Source: Hymenobacter glacieicola
GTDB taxonomy: Bacteria > Bacteroidota > Bacteroidia > Cytophagales > Hymenobacteraceae
Reading direction: 5' to 3'
NCBI RefSeq assembly: GCF_014640315.1
Contig: NZ_BMGS01000014.1
Coordinates: 32,277-96,276, forward strand
DNA length: 64,000 bases
This document shows positions 58,826 to 64,000 of the stretch, piece after piece. Numbering within the stretch: the stretch's first letter is position 1; each line of letters begins with the position of its first letter. The translations under genes and the position numbers were made by a program. Below the pieces are notes generated by a model, which was given only the letters and a program-made list of their open reading frames with translations, did not search any database and was not told the origin of the DNA.

Positions 58826-60470
58826 GGGGGCCTCTCAGAAAACGGAAGAAATAGCACGTTAAGACATCTGAACGAAAGGTTGGAGCAAAGCTCAATCCTT
58901 AGACTCGGTTCGCGGGGCAGCTAATTACTCGGCCGGCAGCCAGGCTAGGTGCGGGCAAGAATGCCGAAGCCTACTCGCTTTTTTTCGTCGCCTGCGTGTC
59001 CCGGATAAAGAAAAGGCCATCGTACACCAGATTCCACGGAATGGGAGCGACCCGCGCCGGAATCGTGAAATGCATGGGACTTTTCAGCAAGAAAGGAGTC
59101 GTTGGGTAGTTAAATTGCTTGTTATAGGGGGTAAAATCAAGAAAGCCATAGGCAATGCTCGTCGGCACCCAGTTTTCAAGGCCATTCTTGTTGGGCACCT
59201 CAACCGGAGCCGGCGCCGTGCCTAGCCGGCCGGCGGTGCCCTAATACGAAGCAAAGCCCAGCACGTACGTTTGCCGGGCCCACAGCGGGTCTTGCACGAA
59301 ATACGTACCCATATTGTGAAATATCACCCGGTTAAAGTCCTTACCCTTGCCGGTTATCCGGTCGGTATGCTTCATAATATGGGTGTTGGCGGCCCAGACG
59401 ATGACCTTAGCGTCTTCATACTGATTGGTCAGCAAGAACTTCAGGTTGTCGGCCATCGCCTTATCACGGGCCTCGTCACCCTGCACCATATAGGCCTGTA
59501 GGCTGGCTAGCACGCGCGGCCAGGCCGAGGTGTCGTGGGCAGCGAGTTGGGCCTGGCTGACAAGTTGCAGGCCGTTTTCCAGGTCCTTGCGCATACCAGG
59601 GCGAAATGCTCCGGGCGTACGCGGCTCGGCAATCAGCCCTTGCACTGCCTCTATAAACTGCTGGTAGGCGGCCGGGGAGGGAAACTTGCCGGCGATACCC
59701 TGACGAACCAAATAGCTGTCCAGGTCTTTTCTTAGGTGTAAGTAGCTATAGCTAAGATAAAGTTGCGAATCGAAGCCGGCAACGTGGAGGGGGTTGGCGG
59801 TTTGGAGGCTTTGCGGGATGTAGTGCTGGAATAGATAGCGACAATCCTCACTCCGTGCCCAAAGGGGAAATATATTATATCGCAAAAAGCGCCGGATGGA
59901 ATCCGGTTGCTGGGTCAGCTTCTCCCAGCCTGTAGTCAAGCCGTAGAAGTCACTCTCGAAGGCCAGTACGGTAAAGCCTTTGCGCTCGTGCAAATACTTT
60001 ATCAGGCGCGTTTTGGCCTGAAACGCCGGGCCATCCCCGTGGTCCTGCTCGCCCAGCATGACAACCCGCGCATCGCCGATTGCCTGGCCTACGGCTGCTA
60101 AATCCTGGTACTCGTCTGAGGCGGCATCCAGCGTGGCGACCCGCACCGTATTCGTTGTCACGTAAGAGCGGATATCTTGCGCGAACGTAGGGGCGCACAG
60201 GAGCAGGCAGACAGCAGTACTAAAGAGTTTCATTGGGTAGCGGGGTGAGTAACAACGAAGGGAAGAAAGCGGCTCTTATTCCGAGGGCTAGTCTAGACAA
60301 GTACCTGTTGTTGCCGAGGCAAATAAAACAGCCAGTCTACTGAGTGGGTGTGCTAGGCGATGCGAAACGCAACCACTCTCACTATGACCGACCGCTAGAT
60401 GCACGAACCGTACACAGGGTTGTCTAGCTAGTGTTAGCGTGCTATATTTTCCGTTTTCTGAGAGGACCCC
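58826..60470. mobile_element. Non-autonomous Tn3-family cassette carrying an esterase gene
   Basis: The ends are 38-bp inverted repeats, 58826-58863 and 60433-60470, identical in 33 of 38 positions by my count. They begin GGGG[GT]CCTCTCAGAAAACGG and end with an A-G-C-A-C-G-x-T-A-A stretch, the Tn21-like Tn3-family terminal repeat. A 5-bp duplication ATTTA flanks the element (58821-58825 and 60471-60475), as expected for Tn3. The 1645-bp interior has no transposase, only an erythromycin-esterase-type gene. The transposase must act in trans; Tn3-type transposase and resolvase fragments lie 0.5-1.6 kb away. Confidence 0.9.
58971..60233 (-). pseudogene. Erythromycin esterase-family gene with premature amber stop
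   Basis: From 60233 the protein has a signal peptide (about 1-18) and the family's M-L-G-E-Q-D-H-G-D-G and G-F-T-V-L-A-F-E-S-D-F motifs, with later W-A-A-N-T-H-I-M. These are catalytic-site regions of macrolide-ring esterases and relatives. At 59241-59243 the frame meets TAG after L-G-F-A-S-Y, where the family has S-Y-Q-G; CAG to TAG explains it. The same frame then continues through G-L-E-N-W-V and Y-D-G-L-F-F-I-R-D to 58971. A full protein would have about 420 residues. The truncated form keeps most of the catalytic core, so activity loss is likely but not certain. Confidence 0.85.
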
Positions 60471-60970
60471 ATTTAGGTAGTGGCACCACTTTTCTCTATG
60501 ATGAGACGGTCAAAACCTATTTTCCGTCGCGGGTACAGCTGTACGCCCAGGTGGACACAACCCAGCGCGGAACAACCGACGCGGGATATGTCCACTACGC
60601 CACGCATGGCCTGCCCTTTACCCTGGGAGGAGCAACTATCCCAGCCCCTCGGCTTATGACCCGTCAGGGCGAACCCGTCGCGCCCGATTCGCTGCGCTCC
60701 CGGTCGCCCAAGCTGGTTGGCACGATTGGAGCTGATTTCCTGGACCACAAAGTGCTGGTGATTGGGGTCGCACTAGAGTAGGAACAGAAATTCCCGCTAA
60801 GAGCATAGCCTGTTTCTAATACTATGGGTGTGGAAAGCAGTCAGAAGAAGCGCGAACATTGGCCGGATAGGGTCCTGAAAAAAGCACTCGAAAAACCCTC
60901 CTGAAAAGAAGCCTATAATACGCCCTTCTCAGGACCTGCAAGGCAGGTGGAAAAGTCGTTCGAGAAACAG

Positions 60971-60978
60971 TAGTTTTG
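60971..60978 (+). promoter_or_regulatory. -7 element for the resolvase remnant
   Basis: TAGTTTTG matches TAnnTTTG and lies 33 bp before the resolvase ATG at 61011. The region 60880-60945 just upstream contains repeated CCTGAAAA-like words that could be subsites of a former res site. Confidence 0.4.
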
Positions 60979-61010
60979 CGAATGCCCATCTCTCCCCGAC
61001 TTATCCTTTT

Positions 61011-61584
61011 ATGAGGGCGGCCATCTACGCCCGCGTCAGCACCAAGGACAAGGGGCAGACCAACGAGAACCAATTGCGGGAGTTGCGGGACTTCGCCCAG
61101 CGGCTGGGCTATACCATCTATAAAGAAAGAATACACCGACCAGGAAAGTGGCGGCAGCGCCGAACGACCCCAGTTCCAACAGCTCTTTGCGGATGCCCAT
61201 CAGCGGCGCTTTGACGTGGTGCTGTTTTGGGCGTTGGACCGCTTCAGCCGGGAGGGCGTGACCGAGACGCTCAATCACCTGCAACGGCTCACCGCCGCCG
61301 GGGTGCAGTTCAAGTCCTTCACGGAACAGTACCTTGACAGCACGGGCTTAATTCGGGATGCCATCATCGGCTTCCTGGCCGCCATTGCCAAACAGGAGCG
61401 GGTTCGCTTCTCCGAGCGAATCAAGACCGGACAGGCCCGCAGCAGCAAAAAGCCGGGCCGCCCCGCCCTGGCCCCCGAGGTGATTGCTGAGTTACGTCAG
61501 CTGCGCAGCACCGGCCTGAGCTTAAAAAAGATTCAACTCGCCACCGGCATTCCCGTGGCGACGATGCACAAATACTTGGCGTAA
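61011..61584 (+). pseudogene. Tn3-type serine resolvase with 4-bp frameshift
   Basis: The N-terminus M-R-A-A-I-Y-A-R-V-S-T-K-D-K-G-Q has the catalytic Ser. After Y-T-I-Y-K-E the frame is lost because AGAA is tandemly duplicated near 61125-61134. Removing one copy continues Y-T-D-Q-E-S-G-G-S-A-E-R-P into V-V-L-F-W-A-L-D-R-F-S-R-E-G and the C-terminal HTH (L-S-L-K-K-I-Q-L-A-T-G-I-P-V-A-T-M-H). About 190 residues would result. It is a remnant of a Tn3-family transposon. Confidence 0.85.
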
Positions 61585-61613
61585 CGGCTTCGTTCGGGCG
61601 GCGACCCGCCTCT

Positions 61614-62087
61614 TCACTCCACGGGGGCAAACCGCTCCTGCCAGCTTTCGGGGTTGCGCAACGGGCGCAATTGCCCCGCCGCAATGCTTTCGGGCAGCGT
61701 AAAATCGTAGCGGCCCAGCATGTTCACATGCTCGTGCAGCAAGGGCGAGAGGCGGGCCACGTCGTCGGGTGCTAGGGCTGCTTCCGTTGCCGGCCACTGT
61801 TCCAGTGCTTGCTGTAGATACCGCGTATTCCACAACACTAGGGCGTTAACCACCAATCCCAGGGCCCCTAATTGGTCCTCCATGCCCTCGCGGTAGCGCT
61901 GGCGCAGTTCGCCCTTCTTGCCGCGGAAGACGGCGCGGGCCAGCGCGTGCCGCCCTTCGCCCCGGTTGAGCTGCACCAGAATGCGCCGCCGGTAAGCCTC
62001 ATCATAGGCTTGAAACCAGCGACCTACAAATGGGGTGCTTTTAATAAGAAAACATAATCCTAGGCTAAGCGCTAAGGACGTTGGCAA
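61614..62087 (-). pseudogene. C-terminal fragment of a Tn3-family transposase
   Basis: The frame carries the end of a Tn3 TnpA: A-Y-R-R-R-I-L-V-Q-L-N-R-G-E-G-R-H-A-L-A-R, G-A-L-G-L-V-V-N-A-L-V-L-W-N-T-R-Y-L and H-E-H-V-N-M-L-G-R-Y-D-F-T-L-P. These roughly 130 residues hold the last catalytic Glu region, while the rest of the ~1000-residue transposase is absent. Similarity ends near 62000 and the first 25 residues look unrelated, so the break is there. It cannot be functional. Confidence 0.85.
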
Positions 62088-62140
62088 CGTTCCCCCCGCT
62101 GCTATAAGAAGGCCTAGCTCATGAAGAGTAGTGCCATAAG

Positions 62141-63076
62141 TTACCGAAGCCCGTTCATTTTCAAGAACAGCCCCCCCGGGTTCTTATCGGCTTTAATCTT
62201 ATCCGTTTTCAGTTTATATACGAAGCCAAACAGTGCCTCCGTGAGCTTGGGGCTTTGCAAAATATCCTGCACCAATTTGGGCTCAACAATCCCCAACGAC
62301 TCCAAATGCTTGCGGGCCATTTGGGCTTTGGCATCATCGGCCGGCAACTCAAAGGGTATCAGCAGTTGCTTAGGCTCCTGCGCGTTGACGTAAAACTTAA
62401 TCCGGTCATAGGCGCGGCTTGACTTCAGTAGCTCGTAGCTGACCCGTAAATCGGTGTGTTCATTGATTTGGTTCATGGCTACCTTGAGCACGTCGCGCTG
62501 AAAGTTGGCAATAGCCACGTATTGCTCCGGTTCTTTTCCTTTCGGGTCCTTCAGGTTGAGCATATACTTAAACTCATCCAGGGTGTAGGTCTTCGTGTGC
62601 CCTACGTCTTTCCATTGCGAAACCAACTGATAGATGCGCTTTGCAAACTTGCTCGTCAGGCTGAGCGCCGCTTGCAGGTGGTAGCTAGTGAAGTTGCTTT
62701 TCAGGTCGATGAGGTAGGGGCGCATCTTCTCCGAGATTTCCAGCTCAATTACGCCCTTGCCTTTCAGGTACTCGGCCGAAGCCAGCAGACTTATTTGGAG
62801 GACTTTGGCCTTATCCTCGATATGGTAGATACGGCTGTTGAGCTGTTCCGTGGAATCCAGCAGCTGCTTGTAGTTCCACTGGCGTCCCGTCAAAAGCTCC
62901 AACTCCCGAACCCGTACCAAGTACATCGTGCCGGGCTTATCGTGACTGCTTAGCTTGGAGAGTAAGGCAAAGACAATGTCCATCTCGCAAGCGCTCATTT
63001 CATAGCGTGCGTTGGTAATGGCGTTGTGTTGTCGTACCTGGACGGAGGCAACAGTTTCAGCAGCAGCGGTAGCCAT
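62141..63076 (-). CDS. Plasmid replication initiator (Rep_3/RepB family)
   Basis: The 311-residue protein has the paired winged-helix pattern of Rep_3 initiators. The first domain has V-R-Q-H-N-A-I-T-N-A-R-Y-E-M-S and E-M-D-I-V-F-A-L-L-S-K-L. It is followed by L-T-S-K-F-A-K-R-I-Y-Q-L-V-S-Q-W and Y-T-L-D-E-F-K-Y-M-L-N-L near 145-170. Such proteins bind iterons to open the origin. Five tandem 21-bp iterons lie directly upstream and five more further on. A -7 element and an inverted partial iteron upstream suggest autorepression. Confidence 0.92.
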   Translation of the reverse strand: MATAAAETVASVQVRQHNAITNARYEMSACEMDIVFALLSKLSSHDKPGTMYLVRVRELELLTGRQWNYKQLLDSTEQLNSRIYHIEDKAKVLQISLLASAEYLKGKGVIELEISEKMRPYLIDLKSNFTSYHLQAALSLTSKFAKRIYQLVSQWKDVGHTKTYTLDEFKYMLNLKDPKGKEPEQYVAIANFQRDVLKVAMNQINEHTDLRVSYELLKSSRAYDRIKFYVNAQEPKQLLIPFELPADDAKAQMARKHLESLGIVEPKLVQDILQSPKLTEALFGFVYKLKTDKIKADKNPGGLFLKMNGLR

Positions 63077-63101
63077 GGCAGCGAGGGAAAGTTCGACATC
63101 T

Positions 63102-63109
63102 CAAACATA
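63102..63109 (-). promoter_or_regulatory. -7 element of the rep gene
   Basis: TATGTTTG on the minus strand, 26 bp upstream of the rep start, fits TAnnTTTG. An inverted partial iteron (CCAAGTAGGAGG, 63121-63132) overlaps the expected -33 position, a classic arrangement for repression by the initiator. Confidence 0.5.
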
Positions 63110-63156
63110 CGTTAAAAATCCCAAGTAGGAGGGAAGTAAAAATTTCTCCTACTTGA

Positions 63157-63262
63157 CTTATAAAACCTCCTGCTTTGGCTTATAAAACCTCCTACTTAGC
63201 TTATAAAACCTCCTACTTAGCTTATAAAACCTCCTACTTAGCTTATAAAACCTCCTAATTAT
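63157..63262 (+). repeat. Origin iterons, block 1 (five tandem units)
   Basis: Units beginning CTTATAAAACCTCCT start at 63157, 63179, 63200, 63221 and 63242, with a 21-bp period after the first 22-bp step. The typical unit is CTTATAAAACCTCCTACTTAG. Two helical turns per unit and the position next to rep identify the plasmid origin. Confidence 0.92.
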
Positions 63263-63292
63263 ACTGGATAAACACTTGATTTGCAATTAGTT

Positions 63293-63508
63293 ATGACGCC
63301 TACAAATACTGTTAAATACTTCAAATACCACAAATTTGGTGATGGGCCATCCAAAAAAGCATTTAAGTATAAAATGTGGGCTTCAGAACGAAAAAACAAC
63401 AAAAAGGGAGGGTTTATAATAGCACAAATCGGGATTGCACTTTTTTACTATTTATTACTACTTTACCAATATTGCTGGCCCTTCCCGGCCTCACTTACCC
63501 AAAGTTAA
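63293..63508 (+). CDS. Possible small membrane protein between iteron blocks
   Basis: The ATG at 63293 gives 71 residues, Lys-rich at first (K-Y-F-K-Y-H-K-F-G), with one hydrophobic segment near 45-62 (I-I-A-Q-I-G-I-A-L-F-Y-Y-L-L-L-L). No family is recognised, and its place inside the origin makes it doubtful. Confidence 0.25.
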   Translation: MTPTNTVKYFKYHKFGDGPSKKAFKYKMWASERKNNKKGGFIIAQIGIALFYYLLLLYQYCWPFPASLTQS

Positions 63509-63564
63509 GCCCTTGCCCGACTGGAGACAACTATCAGTTGAACGTGTTCATAGTAGTCTTTTGA

Positions 63565-63912
63565 CTGATAAAACCTCCTACTCAGGGCTACTGAAATGAC
63601 CCCTCAGCAGGCAAGGGTATGCATTTAGCTTATAAAACCTCCTACTTGGCCATCCTCTACCCCTCTTGAGTAGACATTTCCTGTCTTCTGACTTATAAAA
63701 CCTCCTGTTTCGTGATGCACTACTCCAAGGAAAAGAACTTATAATTCCTCCTTTTTCGATTCTGAGCGTCCACTTCTGAGCTTTCAACAGCATTGAAGCC
63801 AAGAATTGCTAATTGGCCTACACTTAGAAAACACCTGAAACATTTGTCTCTCGAGCCTTTGGGGCTGCGCCCAAAAAAAAGCCAGGTCAGACTTATAAAA
63901 CCTCCTAGTTAG
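63565..63912 (+). repeat. Origin iterons, block 2 (five dispersed units)
   Basis: Same-orientation units start at 63565 (CTGATAAAACC variant), 63629, 63692, 63738 (degenerate, ATAATTCC) and 63892. A further partial match lies near 63948. Dispersed iterons like these often serve copy-number control by handcuffing. From 63509 to 64000 I see no gene, only this block in AT-rich sequence. Confidence 0.85.
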
Positions 63913-64000
63913 GATGGCTGCCAGTAGTACAGCAAGCCAATTGATAACTGATAAAAAGTAGAAGTTGGAAATTAATTAAGCGGGCGGCCGAGCTATCCAG

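Larger units (their letters stand above)
58613..60781 (+). pseudogene. Aspartyl-protease-like lipoprotein gene split by a transposon
   Basis: The first part (58613-58825) encodes a lipoprotein signal (lipobox F-T-A-C, Cys17) and I-M-V-P-V-K-I-N-D-L-P-G-H-F-V-A-Q-F-D-L. The second part (60476-60781) encodes G-S-G-T-T-F-L-Y-D-E and ends V-G-T-I-G-A-D-F-L-D-H-K-V-L-V-I. Removing the 1645-bp element and one 5-bp target duplication joins them exactly in frame to a 172-residue protein with a D-L-G-S-G-T-T motif like the D-[ST]-G of single-domain aspartyl proteases. The clean junction indicates recent insertion. Confidence 0.85.

Noticed and set aside
61011..61584. Programmed frameshifting in the resolvase
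   Set aside because: The shift is a simple 4-bp tandem duplication (AGAA), not a slippery heptamer with a downstream structure, and the neighbouring transposase is also truncated.
63157..63912. Iterons as a CRISPR array
   Set aside because: The 21-bp units are directly abutting next to a Rep_3 initiator gene, with no spacers of constant length.
1..64000. tRNA or rRNA genes
   Set aside because: No segment with tRNA cloverleaf features or rRNA signatures was recognised on either strand while reading. A tRNAscan-SE run would settle this.

Overview
This window looks like most of a conjugative plasmid from a Bacteroidota bacterium of the Cytophagales (Hymenobacter-like) type. The evidence is a Bacteroidetes-type tra set (TraA, B, E, F, G, I, J, K, M, N), a MobA relaxase with a VirD4-type coupling protein, an iteron-controlled Rep initiator, TTTG-N19-TATATTTG promoter architecture, and paired giant RHS proteins with LamG, PKD and Ig-like domains. 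No rRNA, tRNA or CRISPR array was seen.

Layout. 0.3-15 kb: a leftward polymorphic-toxin locus with a 2125-aa RHS protein carrying a putative HNH-like C-terminal toxin, an AT-rich candidate immunity gene, two small lipoproteins and a second giant RHS-like protein lacking the RHS core. 15.4-18.2 kb: two GC-rich small-gene/effector pairs, an unknown (possibly TNT-like) protein and a VbhA-like antitoxin with a Fic protein. 18.2-21.5 kb: accessory genes and remnants (BKACE-family enzyme, frameshifted P-loop kinase, resolvase fragment). 21.5-33.1 kb: the leftward tra operon. 33.1-33.7 kb: a non-coding segment with 37 octamers in 8-bp register plus nested inverted repeats, a candidate centromere and/or oriT. 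33.7-41.6 kb: rightward mobilisation operon (relaxosome protein, relaxase, coupling protein, HTH regulator, DUF3945 protein, Toprim protein). 41.9-46.3 kb: ArdC antirestriction gene and small unknown genes, several frameshifted, with a duplicated 146-bp leader. 46.4-57.5 kb: a second RHS locus (B-like and C-like genes, immunity gene, orphan toxin cassette with its own immunity gene). 57.5-62.1 kb: transposon debris, including a Tn3-type cassette carrying an erythromycin-esterase gene precisely inserted into a lipoprotein gene. 62.1-64 kb: Rep and ten iterons.

The main observation is a shared extreme C-terminal tail, [KR]-R-G-P-x-[LF]-COOH, on five otherwise unrelated proteins: the relaxase, the DUF3945 protein, the Toprim protein, the Fic protein and the unknown protein of the other pair. 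Each follows a Pro/Ala/Gln-rich linker and is encoded by different codons. The inference is that it marks proteins carried into the recipient by the plasmid's type IV secretion system, so the two antitoxin/effector pairs would be conjugation-delivered effectors, comparable in logic to Bartonella VbhA/VbhT but with a short peptide instead of a BID domain.

Second in interest is the orphan toxin module at 56.75-57.5 kb. It shares a 62-bp in-frame linker with the RHS gene upstream, so one recombination event would swap both toxin and immunity genes. Third is the octamer array between the divergent tra and mob operons.
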